Both the position numbers and the translations under genes were made by a program. Positions 46,920-54,793 of a DNA stretch of 64,000 nucleotides are shown here, piece by piece (the stretch's first letter is position 1; the number at the start of each line of letters is the position of its first letter). The notes under the pieces were generated by a model. The model saw only the letters and a program-made list of their open reading frames with translations, ran no database searches and was not told the DNA's origin. The stretch is from Salsipaludibacter sp963812245 (GTDB taxonomy: Bacteria; Actinomycetota; Nitriliruptoria; Nitriliruptorales; Nitriliruptoraceae), in assembly GCA_963812245.1 (NCBI GenBank), contig CAWEUK010000002.1, positions 2,108,001 through 2,172,000 of the forward strand, given 5' to 3'.

Positions 46920-47177
46920 ATGGACACCACGACGACGCCGACCACGCCGACGACCACCCTCGAGGAGTCGCGGGACTGCACCCGTTGCGACGGGACGCAG
47001 CACCTCGTTGCGACCTTCGAGGGCATGGGCAAGTACCGCTGCGACACCTGCGAACTCGTCGTCGGTTTCGACCTCGAAGCCGACCTCGTCGAGTTCCTCC
47101 TGGAGCGCGGTCACCCCAGTCGCTACACCCGTGAACGTTTCGGGTCGGTCCTCATGGGGCCCGAACGCCGCCTGTAG
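46920..47177 (+). CDS. Small zinc-ribbon protein
   Basis: 85 residues. After a Thr/Pro-rich start it has CTRCDGTQHLVATFEGMGKY and RCDTCELVVGFDLEADLVEF, two CxxC pairs forming a probable zinc ribbon, then a helical C-terminus LLERGHPSRYTRERFGS. No function recognised. Only 5 bp separate it from rnhA, whose product also starts with two C-x-x-C pairs. Confidence 0.7.
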   Translation: MDTTTTPTTPTTTLEESRDCTRCDGTQHLVATFEGMGKYRCDTCELVVGFDLEADLVEFLLERGHPSRYTRERFGSVLMGPERRL

Positions 47178-47182
47178 GCGAC

Positions 47183-47812
47183 ATGGACTCGTCCGCCACC
47201 TGCACCCAGTGCGGGGCCTCCTTCACGGTCGATCCGGCCATTGCGGCTCGGTATCCCGGGTGGCAGCCCTCGAAATGTCGCTCCTGTCACCAGGCGACGT
47301 CGGGCAGGACCCGCAGTTCCAGTCGATCCGGTTCGGCTCGCAGCGCATCGCGGTCCGGCTCGACTCCCAGCACCCATCACGCCACTGGCGTGTTCACGGA
47401 CGGGTCGGCGGTCCCGAATCCGGGTCCCGGAGGCTGGGGCGTGGTGTGGGTGGTGGATGACGAGATCGTGGCCGAGAAGTCCGGACGTGATCCCGACACG
47501 ACCAACAACCGCATGGAACTCATGGCCCTCATCGAGGCCGTCAAGCTGGTGCCGGAGGGGACCAGCGCGACCCTGTACTCGGACTCCAACCTTGCCGTGC
47601 GCACCATCAACGAGTGGGCCGACGGGTGGAAGCGCCGCGGCTGGAAACGCAAGACCGGTCCGGTGGAGAACCTCGACCTGGTGCGCGAACTCCACGAACT
47701 CGTCCAGCAGCGTCCCGAGCTCACGTTGCAGTGGATCAAGGCCCATGTCGGTCACCGCTGGAACGAGTACGCCGACCGCCTGGCCGCTGGGGAGTCGCCC
47801 GACCGCTCCTGA
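47183..47812 (+). CDS. rnhA: Ribonuclease HI with N-terminal zinc-finger extension
   Basis: Cleaves RNA in RNA-DNA hybrids. 209 residues. RNase H domain from about residue 68: VFTDGSAVPNPGPGGWGVVW (Asp73), NNRMELMALIEAV (Glu112), LYSDSNLAVRTINEWADGWK (Asp134), KAHVGHRWNEYADRLA (His188, Asp198). Residues 1-40 form a putative zinc module with CTQC and CRSCH, joined by a Ser/Arg-rich linker (about 41-65). The N-terminal module differs from the hybrid-binding domain of eukaryotic RNase H1. The upstream gene also encodes a zinc ribbon. Confidence 0.9.
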   Translation: MDSSATCTQCGASFTVDPAIAARYPGWQPSKCRSCHQATSGRTRSSSRSGSARSASRSGSTPSTHHATGVFTDGSAVPNPGPGGWGVVWVVDDEIVAEKSGRDPDTTNNRMELMALIEAVKLVPEGTSATLYSDSNLAVRTINEWADGWKRRGWKRKTGPVENLDLVRELHELVQQRPELTLQWIKAHVGHRWNEYADRLAAGESPDRS

Positions 47813-47910
47813 CCGGGCTTCGTCATCGTCCGCAGCGCGGGGCCGGACTGGCCATCGAATCTCGAGACCGCGATCGGCTGGCGACACGCGCAGCCGTTGA
47901 TCCGGCCATG

Positions 47911-47940
47911 TCAGTCGTTGGCAGTCGTTGGCAGTCGTTG
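47911..47940. repeat. 10-bp repeat, three copies
   Basis: GCAGTCGTTG in tandem (first copy starts TCAGTCGTTG), just beyond the 3' end of the minus-strand membrane-protein gene and 98 bp after rnhA. Confidence 0.7.
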
Positions 47941-47957
47941 CCAAGCCCGTGGTCCGC

Positions 47958-48581
47958 TCAGCGCATGCCTCGCACCGATCGGCCCGTCACCAGCATCACC
48001 ACCACGCGCACGAACGCGGACAGGATCAGTGCTGCCGCCACGATCATGAGTGGCAGCCACCACACCCGCACCCGCGTGGCATCCGGCCACAACGGTTCCC
48101 AGTTGGCCATGCTCGCCGAGGCCGGTGCCGCCGGGGCCACCTGTGCCACCGTCAGTTTCGAATCGGACGCCCCGTTGGCCGGGCTGCACTCCACGGTCTG
48201 GGGAATCGTTCGAACCCGGCGGACCCCCGACTCGTCCCACCACATGGCGTAGCAGACGTTGTCGAGTTCCCCCGCCACGGCGAAGCGATCGTCGATGCGC
48301 GCCCCCGTGACACCCGGGGTGACAATGCGAGCGGCCGACTCCAGGACCAGGTCGCCGGCTCGCTGCTGGTCGTACACCGCATCCATGGAGGCAGTGAGGT
48401 CCTGTGCGGGCGGAAACTTCTCGTTGGGGGTGAATCGCAACGATCCGGCAACCACGACGACCAGGGCAGTCACCACGATGATCGCGACATCCCGCCAGAT
48501 GGAGGGCCGGTCCACACCGTGGGTGCGGTGCCACTCGACGAGGTTCGGGTCTCGTTCGCGCACCTGCCCAGGTCCCGTCAT
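47958..48581 (-). CDS. Predicted membrane protein with extracytoplasmic domain
   Basis: 207 residues, function unknown. One helix near the N-terminus (VAIIVVTALVVVVAGSLRF), a roughly 110-residue soluble part with two Cys (DNVCYAMWWDESGVRRVRTI and QTVECSPANG) that could form a disulfide outside the cell, and a C-terminal helix (WWLPLMIVAAALILSAFVRV). ATG at 48581 chosen over the upstream GTG because the protein becomes a simple two-helix topology. No family recognised. Confidence 0.65.
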   Translation of the reverse strand: MTGPGQVRERDPNLVEWHRTHGVDRPSIWRDVAIIVVTALVVVVAGSLRFTPNEKFPPAQDLTASMDAVYDQQRAGDLVLESAARIVTPGVTGARIDDRFAVAGELDNVCYAMWWDESGVRRVRTIPQTVECSPANGASDSKLTVAQVAPAAPASASMANWEPLWPDATRVRVWWLPLMIVAAALILSAFVRVVVMLVTGRSVRGMR

Positions 48582-48759
48582 GGCCGCAGTCCCGTCGCAC
48601 GCCCTCGTTGACTCCGCCGACGGTATCGCTCGGGTCCACGCCCGCGTCAAACACGTCAGTGCTGCAAGGCTGGACGATCGCGGGCGACCTCGGTGCGACC
48701 GAGGGGTGGGAGCGAGAGGTGGGAGCGAGCGTGGTTCGACAGCAGCGCGGAGATCGCGC

Positions 48760-48778
48760 TAAGGTTAGGCGCACCTAA
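48760..48778 (+). promoter_or_regulatory. DtxR/IdeR-type iron box
   Basis: TAAGGTTAGGCGCACCTAA matches the 19-bp consensus TWAGGTWAGSCTWACCTWA at 17 positions. It lies 48 bp before the cupredoxin lipoprotein ATG, a normal place for iron-dependent repression. Confidence 0.7.
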
Positions 48779-48826
48779 TAGACCCACCGAGACCCCCATG
48801 CCGTCTTCACGGCCGGAGGAGTTGCA

Positions 48827-49447
48827 ATGCGCACGTCAACCCGCGTGGCCACCGCCATCCTCACCGTCGTCACCGGCCTCGCCCTTGCCGGGTGTGGCAC
48901 GGAGGCCAGCGTGCGCGAACTCGATGCAGGGGGCAGCGAGTCTGGCAGCGGCTCCGACGCGTCATCGGGTTCCGGCTCCGACGCGTCATCGGGTTCCGGC
49001 TCCGACGCGTCATCGGGTTCCGGATCCGGCTCGGGCAGCGCGATTGCGGCAGCCGAGGCGGCATGTGCACCCGTCAACGAGGATCTGGAGGCAGACGCCA
49101 CCGAAACCGTGGCGGTCAGCCTCACGGAATACGCCTTCGAACCCTCGGAGCTGCGGGCTGATTCCGGCATCGTCACGTTCGCGACCAGCAACGACGGTCA
49201 GGAACCCCACGAGTTCGCCGTGTTGCCCGGCGGTGGCGACGTGCCGCTGACCGAGGATGGCGCGCCCGACGAGGATGCACTGGCAGCCGCAGGCGCCTTC
49301 GAACTCGAGGCCTACGGACCCGACCAGGACTGCAATGCGACGTGGGAACTCGAAGCAGGCGAGTACACCCTGTTCTGCATCGTCGAGGCACCCGACGGCG
49401 AGACGCACGCGAGCAAGGGCATGGTTGGCACGCTGACGGTGTCCTGA
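48827..49447 (+). CDS. Iron-box-linked cupredoxin-like lipoprotein
   Basis: 206 residues. Lipoprotein signal with LALAGC (Cys23), then a linker of three G-S-D-A-S-S-G-S units, then a cupredoxin fold: VSLTEYAFEPSELRADSGIV, EPHEFAVLPGG (His128), YTLFCIVEAPDGETHASKGM with Cys184, His194 and Met199. These are the four type-1 copper ligands. Cys80 and Cys169 could pair. ATG 48827 is chosen for GGAGGAG upstream; ATG 48798 lacks one. The cupredoxin domain resembles the N-terminal domain of EfeO iron-uptake proteins, and the iron box supports an iron-related role, but neither the metal nor the role is proven. Confidence 0.82.
   Translation: MRTSTRVATAILTVVTGLALAGCGTEASVRELDAGGSESGSGSDASSGSGSDASSGSGSDASSGSGSGSGSAIAAAEAACAPVNEDLEADATETVAVSLTEYAFEPSELRADSGIVTFATSNDGQEPHEFAVLPGGGDVPLTEDGAPDEDALAAAGAFELEAYGPDQDCNATWELEAGEYTLFCIVEAPDGETHASKGMVGTLTVS
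48950..49021 (+). repeat. 24-bp tandem repeat, three copies, coding the lipoprotein linker
   Basis: GGCTCCGACGCGTCATCGGG plus TTCC, three identical copies (48950, 48974, 48998). Encodes G-S-D-A-S-S-G-S. Confidence 0.92.
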
Positions 49448-49616
49448 GCCGCAGCCGAGGATGCGATCGACGTCACCAGCGCCGGGGCAGCCCAAGTGCT
49501 CACCACGAGAAGCCCAGTCGGTCGGGGTGCGGGTGCCACGCGCGGACACCGCCGGACTGCGCGCGCTCGACGGTCAGGTCAGGTGACGCCGAACCAACGC
49601 GTGCGGGGGACAGGGC

Positions 49617-51989
49617 TCAGTCGTCGGTCCCAAGGGCGTAGGTGACGGCCTCGCCGAAGGACATGGCCGCGCCGTCCGCCATCAGGTCCCGCACGGTCTG
49701 CCCGCCGAGCTCGACCTGCAGGGCGTCAACGGCCCGTCGATAGTCGGGTCGATCCGCGACGTGGCGCGTCGCGGCCTGCCGACGCAGGATCTCGTCGGCC
49801 ACACCGAGCAGTCGGGCGGCGCGCACGGGCCGGTCTCGGCGCTGCTCGGCACAACCCAGTTGCGTGACGCAGAAGCCCGCGGTCATCCACTGGCCGCGGT
49901 CGGCGCTGAGCCGGAGTGCCGCTCGCCCGAGTTCGAGGGCCTGTTCATGGTGCCCTTCGAGGGACTCGAGGGCGGCCAGGTTCGAGGTCACGATCGCTTC
50001 GAACTGGTGGTCTCCGGCCACCCGGGCGCCCTGCAGCGCCTCCCGGTAGGCCGCAGCTGCCACGCCACGTTCTCCCTGCACGCGGGCGAGCTCACCCGTG
50101 ATGTTGAGGGCCTGGACGAGCAGGGCAGGCTCCCCGATGCGGCGGGCGATCGCGATGGCCTCAGCGTTCATGGTGATGGCGTCGTCGTACTGGTCGGGAA
50201 CGTCGATCGACAGCCCAGCGAGCAGCGCCAGACAGAACGATTCGTACCGCTGTCGACCCAGGGTGCGCCACATCGCCAGCGCCTGCTCCCAGTGGCTGCC
50301 GGCCGCGGCGAGATCCGAGCCGGCCCAGGCGATGTAGCCGGCCCCCAGGTGCAGCATCGCTGCCGTGACCGTCGTCTCGCCGCCGACGTGGGCCAGTGAC
50401 TCGGTGATCCACGGCCAACCCTGGTCATGGTGGCCCACCCGATGCCAGAAGCTGTACAACGGGGCGGCGATCCGTGCCGCCAGGTCAAGTCGACCGCACG
50501 ACCGCGCCCAGCGGTAGGCGCTGGCGGCATCGCCGTACCGCAGGGTCACGACGGCGATCCACACCGGGGCGTCGGTGCTCCACCGCAGCTCCTCGAGTTC
50601 CGTCAGCGTGTCGGCGACCTCCTCGGCATGCCGCAGGCGGGCGTCGGCCTCGATCCCGGCATCGGCCAGCAGGCCGCCGGCGTACTCGCGGATCAGGCGG
50701 AGCACCGTGAACCAGGCGTCCTCACCGGGACCGTCGAACGGACGGACCAGGCTCTTGTCGACCAGGTCGGCGAGGTCGGCGAGCACCGCCTCGGTGGGCC
50801 GTCCGCTCACCACCGCCAGGGCGCGAAGGGGGATCGGAGCCGAGAACAGCGACAGGTGCGCGAGCAGCAGTCGCTCCGACTCCGAGAGGCCGTCGACACT
50901 GGAGGAAATGGCCGCGACCATCGTGCGATGCCGATCCGGTCGGTCGTGGGCATCGCTGGCGAGCACCCCGAGGTTGTCGTGCAGCCGACCCAACAGCACC
51001 TCGGGGGGCACGGTCCGGGTCGCCGCCGCTGCAAGCTCGATTGCCAGTGGCAGACCGTCGACGGCCCGGCAGATGTCGATCGCCACGGATCGATCGATGC
51101 CGGTCCGACCAGCCCCGACGCGTTTGACGGTCCGCTCGAACAGCCTGATGGCGTCCAGGTCGTCGGGTTGGGTGCCGAACGGCTCGATGTCGACACTGGA
51201 CTCGGCCAGCAGTCGCAGGCGTTCCCGACTGGTCGTCAGCACGACGAGCTGTTCGGTGGTGGCGACCAGCGACGAGATGTCCGACGCTGCCGCGAGGACG
51301 TGCTCGAAGTTGTCGAGCACCAGCAGCAGGCGCAGCTCCCGCAGCGGCGACGTCCCGGACCGGTCCATGCCAAGGGCCTCCACGGGGATGTTCAGGCGGG
51401 CGGCGATCGTTGGCGCCACCTCCGCTGCCTCCCCGACCTGGTCGAGCTCCACGAACACGACCCCGTCGGGAAACAGTTCCTGGGCGCGGGTGGCAGCCTC
51501 GATGGCGAGTCGGGTCTTGCCGACACCGCCGGGGCCGAGCACCGTGACGACCCGAGCCGTGGTGAGCAGTTCGGCAATCTCCTGCAGCTCGTGGTCACGA
51601 CCGATCAGCGGCGTGGGCGGTATCGGGATGCTCGCACGTCCGAACGATCCGCTCGGCCGTCCGCGGTCGACCGGCGAGTCGACTTCCTCCACGTCACCGA
51701 CGAACTGGTAGCCCCGACCTCGCACCGTGCGGATCATGTGCTGGCGCGATCCATCGTCGCCGAGCACCTGGCGGGCCGTCTTGATGCGGCTGGTGATGGC
51801 CGACTCGCTGACGAAGCGATCGCCCCAGACCTCGTCGAGCAGCTCGTTCTTGGACACCACGTGATCGCGATGGGCGATCAGGTGGGTGAGGACGTCGACC
51901 ACCTGCGGCTCGACGGACACCGTTCGACCGCCTGCGGTGACCCGGTAGGCGTCGGGCTCGATCTCGAAGTCGGCGACCCGATACAACAT
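49617..51989 (-). CDS. Winged-helix / NB-ARC ATPase / TPR transcriptional regulator
   Basis: About 790 residues. Residues 1-98 form an OmpR/CadC-type winged helix (VEPQVVDVLTHLIAHRDHVV, LLDEVWGDRFVSESAITSRI, HMIRTVRGRGYQFVGDV). Residues 125-400 are an NB-ARC-like ATPase with VLGPGGVGKTRLAIEAATRA (Walker A 151-159) and LRLLLVLDNFEHV (Walker B). The rest is TPR-like helices (TVTAAMLHLGAGYIAWAGSD and similar). This architecture belongs to the AfsR/LuxR-like signal-integrating regulators of actinobacteria. ATG preceded by GGGAGGTG. Three 21-bp direct repeats lie upstream. Target genes unknown. Confidence 0.88.
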   Translation of the reverse strand: MLYRVADFEIEPDAYRVTAGGRTVSVEPQVVDVLTHLIAHRDHVVSKNELLDEVWGDRFVSESAITSRIKTARQVLGDDGSRQHMIRTVRGRGYQFVGDVEEVDSPVDRGRPSGSFGRASIPIPPTPLIGRDHELQEIAELLTTARVVTVLGPGGVGKTRLAIEAATRAQELFPDGVVFVELDQVGEAAEVAPTIAARLNIPVEALGMDRSGTSPLRELRLLLVLDNFEHVLAAASDISSLVATTEQLVVLTTSRERLRLLAESSVDIEPFGTQPDDLDAIRLFERTVKRVGAGRTGIDRSVAIDICRAVDGLPLAIELAAAATRTVPPEVLLGRLHDNLGVLASDAHDRPDRHRTMVAAISSSVDGLSESERLLLAHLSLFSAPIPLRALAVVSGRPTEAVLADLADLVDKSLVRPFDGPGEDAWFTVLRLIREYAGGLLADAGIEADARLRHAEEVADTLTELEELRWSTDAPVWIAVVTLRYGDAASAYRWARSCGRLDLAARIAAPLYSFWHRVGHHDQGWPWITESLAHVGGETTVTAAMLHLGAGYIAWAGSDLAAAGSHWEQALAMWRTLGRQRYESFCLALLAGLSIDVPDQYDDAITMNAEAIAIARRIGEPALLVQALNITGELARVQGERGVAAAAYREALQGARVAGDHQFEAIVTSNLAALESLEGHHEQALELGRAALRLSADRGQWMTAGFCVTQLGCAEQRRDRPVRAARLLGVADEILRRQAATRHVADRPDYRRAVDALQVELGGQTVRDLMADGAAMSFGEAVTYALGTDD

Positions 51990-52080
51990 CCCGGCACCTC
52001 CCTCTGCCGCCGACCCAGGGCGGTTGACAGCCGCATCCACACCAGCCGTCGCCCACACCGGTCGTCGGCCGCATCGACTG

Positions 52081-52143
52081 CGGCCGACGGTCGCACCACA
52101 GCGGTTGACGGCCGCACCACAGCGGTTGACGGCCGCACCCAAT
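52081..52143. repeat. Three 21-bp direct repeats upstream of the regulator gene
   Basis: CGGTTGACGGCCGCACCACA-type units at 52081, 52102 and 52123 (the first with CGGCCGACGG), and a more distant partial copy at 52021. They lie 92-154 bp before the regulator ATG. The 21-bp spacing equals two helical turns. Confidence 0.75.
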
Positions 52144-52512
52144 CCATCGCGGCACGACGTGAGTGCCTCGGGTCGTTGCCCGCGGCACCCAGCCCACGTG
52201 GCGCGATGCGACTGCCATGCCGTCCTGGGGTGCAGGGTCGGCTCTGGCTCAGTGGCGAGTCAGTGTGAACACGTGGTCCGCCGCCGAGCCCAACGCCGTC
52301 CATCGTCGCGCGTTGCGGCGACTCCACCCTACACCTCGAGGTACCTGCATCGTCGTGGGACAAGGACCCGAACGCGCTGCCGCAGTGTCGTCCCGGCAAC
52401 CTCCACGCAACCTCCATGCCCCCTCCAAGGAGTGAGGTCGTGCAACGGCCACAGTGGGCTCGTACTCGCGGGCCGGACATTCCGGTTCGTCAACCACAAG
52501 AGAGCGCACACC
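52144..52512. other. Intergenic region, no feature recognised
   Basis: About 370 bp between the repeats and a small ORF. Open frames exist on both strands but none has a convincing start or composition. Confidence 0.5.
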
Positions 52513-52731
52513 ATGAACACGCACGACTACATCCACCTGGCCGAGCACCGCACACGCGTCCGACACTCGCCGGGTGCGCCGATCCATCATGCTGCACGTC
52601 GGGCCAGCCATCGGCCAGAACGCGACCCAACAGGTCGTGTTCGATCCAAGGCACGGGAGCGCCTGCTGGCGATCTCGGCGAAGCGACGTTCCCGCGAGGA
52701 GGTGAGCCATGTCGTGAGTCGCTGGGCCTGA
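52513..52731 (+). CDS. Small basic protein, hypothetical
   Basis: 72 residues, strongly basic and His-rich: MNTHDYIHLAEHRTRVRHSP, RRASHRPERDPTGRVRSKAR, LLAISAKRRSREEVSHVVSR. ATG with AAGAGAG nine bases upstream. No family recognised; may be a nucleic-acid-binding peptide or not a gene. Confidence 0.4.
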   Translation: MNTHDYIHLAEHRTRVRHSPGAPIHHAARRASHRPERDPTGRVRSKARERLLAISAKRRSREEVSHVVSRWA

Positions 52732-52935
52732 CACCCGGCGCTGGCCGCCGAGGACACACCGGCCGAGGTCAGTGAACAACCGGTGTGGCGTGGTGGGAGA
52801 CACCGCAGTCAGTGCTCCCAGGTTGCGGCACACGAGGGCATTGCGGGTGGAACTCGGCACCGCAAGGCAACCCGGTTGCATCGGGTGCCCGGGAACTGCT
52901 GGGCCCGTTGGCGACGCCCGAGGGCGGACACTCGA

Positions 52936-53000
52936 CTGAATTCATGATAAGACTGATTATGCTGAATTCAACCTATCAAATAGGATCCCGTTTAGCGCTA
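52936..53000. other. AT-rich patch with two CTGAATTCA direct repeats
   Basis: About 65 bp of much lower GC than the surrounding DNA. CTGAATTCA occurs at 52936-52944 and 52962-52970 (26 bp apart), each containing the palindrome TGAATTCA. It lies in a 710-bp stretch (52732-53441) without an intact gene that also holds a methylase remnant. Confidence 0.6.
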
Positions 53001-53052
53001 TCTGGGCATCCCCGCGCAATCCTCCGAGACCCGCCTGTGACCCCTAGCCACC

Positions 53053-53181
53053 CCGACAGCACTGCTCAAAGCACACCGCGACCTCGACCGCGCCGTGGCA
53101 CGGGCGTTGGGTGTCAGCCGTCGCAAGGCCAACACCGACGAAACCCGACTGGCCATCCTGTTGGAGCTCTATGCCGACTGA
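53053..53181 (+). pseudogene. C-terminal remnant of a restriction-modification DNA methyltransferase
   Basis: 42 codons then TGA: LLKAHRDLDRAVARALGVSR, then NTDETRLAILLELYAD. The pattern L-L-x-A-H-x-x-L-D-x-A-V ... R-x-x-x-L-x-x-L-Y is the conserved end of large Type IIG/ISP-class DNA methyltransferases. A stop at 53038 and the AT-rich patch lie just before it and no start codon is present, so only the tail of a former gene remains. Confidence 0.6.
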
Positions 53182-53441
53182 CCGGCCAACAAGCCGCCAT
53201 ACCGCTGGACAACGGCTGAACCGCGCGCAGCGTGGCGATCCACCGGATACTCCTCGGCTGCGATCCCCGTGGGTGACAGCAACATGACCTGCCTGGCGTC
53301 GGCGGCGCGCAAGCGCCTTGGACAATCGGCGGTATCGACGGCCATTCCCAGGCGTGGGACCGTCCGATCGGCTGTGTGGCTGATCATGCTCGCGGCAGAC
53401 GTTCCCTGTATGGATCGGCTTCGGTTCCGTGCGGGCGGCGA

Positions 53442-54026
53442 TCAGTCGGCGGTGAGTCCACGCAGGACAGTCTCCACGACCCACTGGCAGAAGGCAGCAT
53501 CGATCGGGCCGTGGCCCACGAAGGCACGATGGAACACCGGACCGGCGAGCAGGTCGGGCACGCCAGTGAGGTCCACGTCGGCCGGCAGTTCACCGCGATC
53601 GCGACCCCGCTCGAGCACGGCCACCACGACGCCGTGGCGTTGCTGGACATGCCGGCGATGCAGGTCGGCAAACTCGGGGTCCCGATGGGCGGCATCGATG
53701 ATCGACGGTGTCATCCGAGCCAAGGGGCTCTCCGACAGCGCCCAGCCCAGGCCGGTGACCAGTTCATACAGGTCCTGTCGCAGCGACCCCGTGTCCGGTG
53801 ACGGGGGCGGACCCAACTGGCTCGAGATCGCGGCCAGCACGACCTCGGGCTTGCTGTCCCAGTGGCGGTAGATCGTCGTCTTGGCCACACCTGAGCGCTC
53901 GCTGATGGCGTCCACGGTGGTGTCGTGGACGCCCCGTTGCGCGATGAGGTCGAGCGTGGCCGCGATGATGGATTCCCGCGAGCGCACGACCCTGGGATCC
54001 TCGTGGGCCTCATCTCCGCCGGTCAC
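53442..54026 (-). CDS. TetR-family transcriptional repressor
   Basis: 194 residues. N-terminal helix-turn-helix: SRESIIAATLDLIAQRGVHD, TTVDAISERSGVAKTTIYRH, WDSKPEVVLAAI. The C-terminal ligand domain is of the TetR_C_11-like type (PPPSPDTGSLRQDLYELVTG, GVPDLLAGPVFHRAFVGHGP). GTG start overlaps the stop of the upstream reductase gene (GTGA), so it is the second gene of that operon and probably binds the 22-bp palindrome in front of it. Confidence 0.9.
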   Translation of the reverse strand: MTGGDEAHEDPRVVRSRESIIAATLDLIAQRGVHDTTVDAISERSGVAKTTIYRHWDSKPEVVLAAISSQLGPPPSPDTGSLRQDLYELVTGLGWALSESPLARMTPSIIDAAHRDPEFADLHRRHVQQRHGVVVAVLERGRDRGELPADVDLTGVPDLLAGPVFHRAFVGHGPIDAAFCQWVVETVLRGLTAD

Positions 54027-54586
54027 GTGCCGCTCGAACCGCCGGCTTCCTCGGTGGCCTCAGTCGGGGTCGAGTCGCTGCGGGCCGAATCGGCGGGGGA
54101 CGTGTCGATCCGCAGCACTGCCATGCCCGACGCGACCACCATCTCGCGCAGTTCGTCGAGAGTCGGATTGCGGTCGACGTTGATCCGCACGCCCAGTTGG
54201 CGCCCGGCCTGCTCGTGGCCCATCTCGGTCACCAAGTCGTGGAAGAAGGCGGCGACCTCGTCGGGATCCTCCTCGAGGCCGGCATGGCCAGGGACCCGCT
54301 CCCCCTCCGTAGTGACCTCCAAGTCGCGTCCGCCCCGAAAGTTCACCCGCCAGCCACTACTGGTCAGGTTGACCAGGCAGCCCTCGCGACGCATCACCCG
54401 CACCACGACGTCGTAGGGCTGGCCGGACCGACGACCGGTGAAGTGCAGGATGACGAGATCACGAGAAGCCTTCTTGGGCCGGCCCCGGGCAAGCAGGAAC
54501 TTCATCACCGGGTTGACGGGCTTCATCAGCCAATCAGGCGGGTGGATCCGTTCCACGGCCGGCTTCACATCTGTCTGCTGTGCCAT
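54023..54586 (-). CDS. Deazaflavin (F420)-dependent nitroreductase-family protein
   Basis: 187 residues of the DDN/DUF385 family. Core: MKFLLARGRPKKASRDLVIL, HFTGRRSGQPYDVVVRVMRR, EGCLVNLTSSGWRVNFRGGR, the split-barrel F420-binding fold. A C-terminal extension (about 60 residues, Asp/Thr/Ser-rich) is not typical. First gene of a two-gene operon with tetR, behind a perfect palindromic operator. Substrate unknown; detoxification is a common idea for such pairs. Confidence 0.82.
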   Translation of the reverse strand: MAQQTDVKPAVERIHPPDWLMKPVNPVMKFLLARGRPKKASRDLVILHFTGRRSGQPYDVVVRVMRREGCLVNLTSSGWRVNFRGGRDLEVTTEGERVPGHAGLEEDPDEVAAFFHDLVTEMGHEQAGRQLGVRINVDRNPTLDELREMVVASGMAVLRIDTSPADSARSDSTPTEATEEAGGSSGT

Positions 54587-54639
54587 GACCTCGACCTCCG
54601 CGCGTGATGAACGGGCCCGTCAGTCGGCCCTTCAGTGAC

Positions 54640-54661
54640 TTCGCTACTGAACAGTAGCGAA
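54640..54661. promoter_or_regulatory. Perfect 22-bp palindrome, probable TetR operator
   Basis: TTCGCTACTG, AA, CAGTAGCGAA: ten perfectly paired bases on each side of a two-base centre. It is 54 bp before the reductase ATG and in the divergent gap with the protease gene (starts 54794), so it could control both directions. Confidence 0.8.
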
Positions 54662-54793
54662 AGGCAACCGCCGGAACAACCGCCCCCACCCACGCGGCCT
54701 GCCTGCCCACGGTCGCGCGGGTGGCGCATGGGTGGTTGACGAACCTCGTCGTGGACCTAGGCTGACCTCGCGGCGCCGGGGGAAGAAGTCGCC

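Noticed and set aside
52936..52990. GAATTC twice and GGATCC once within 55 bp, considered as vector polylinker contamination
   Set aside because: Flanking DNA continues with genomic composition and a bacterial methylase remnant, and no other vector sequence is visible. Three six-base sites in AT-rich DNA can occur by chance.
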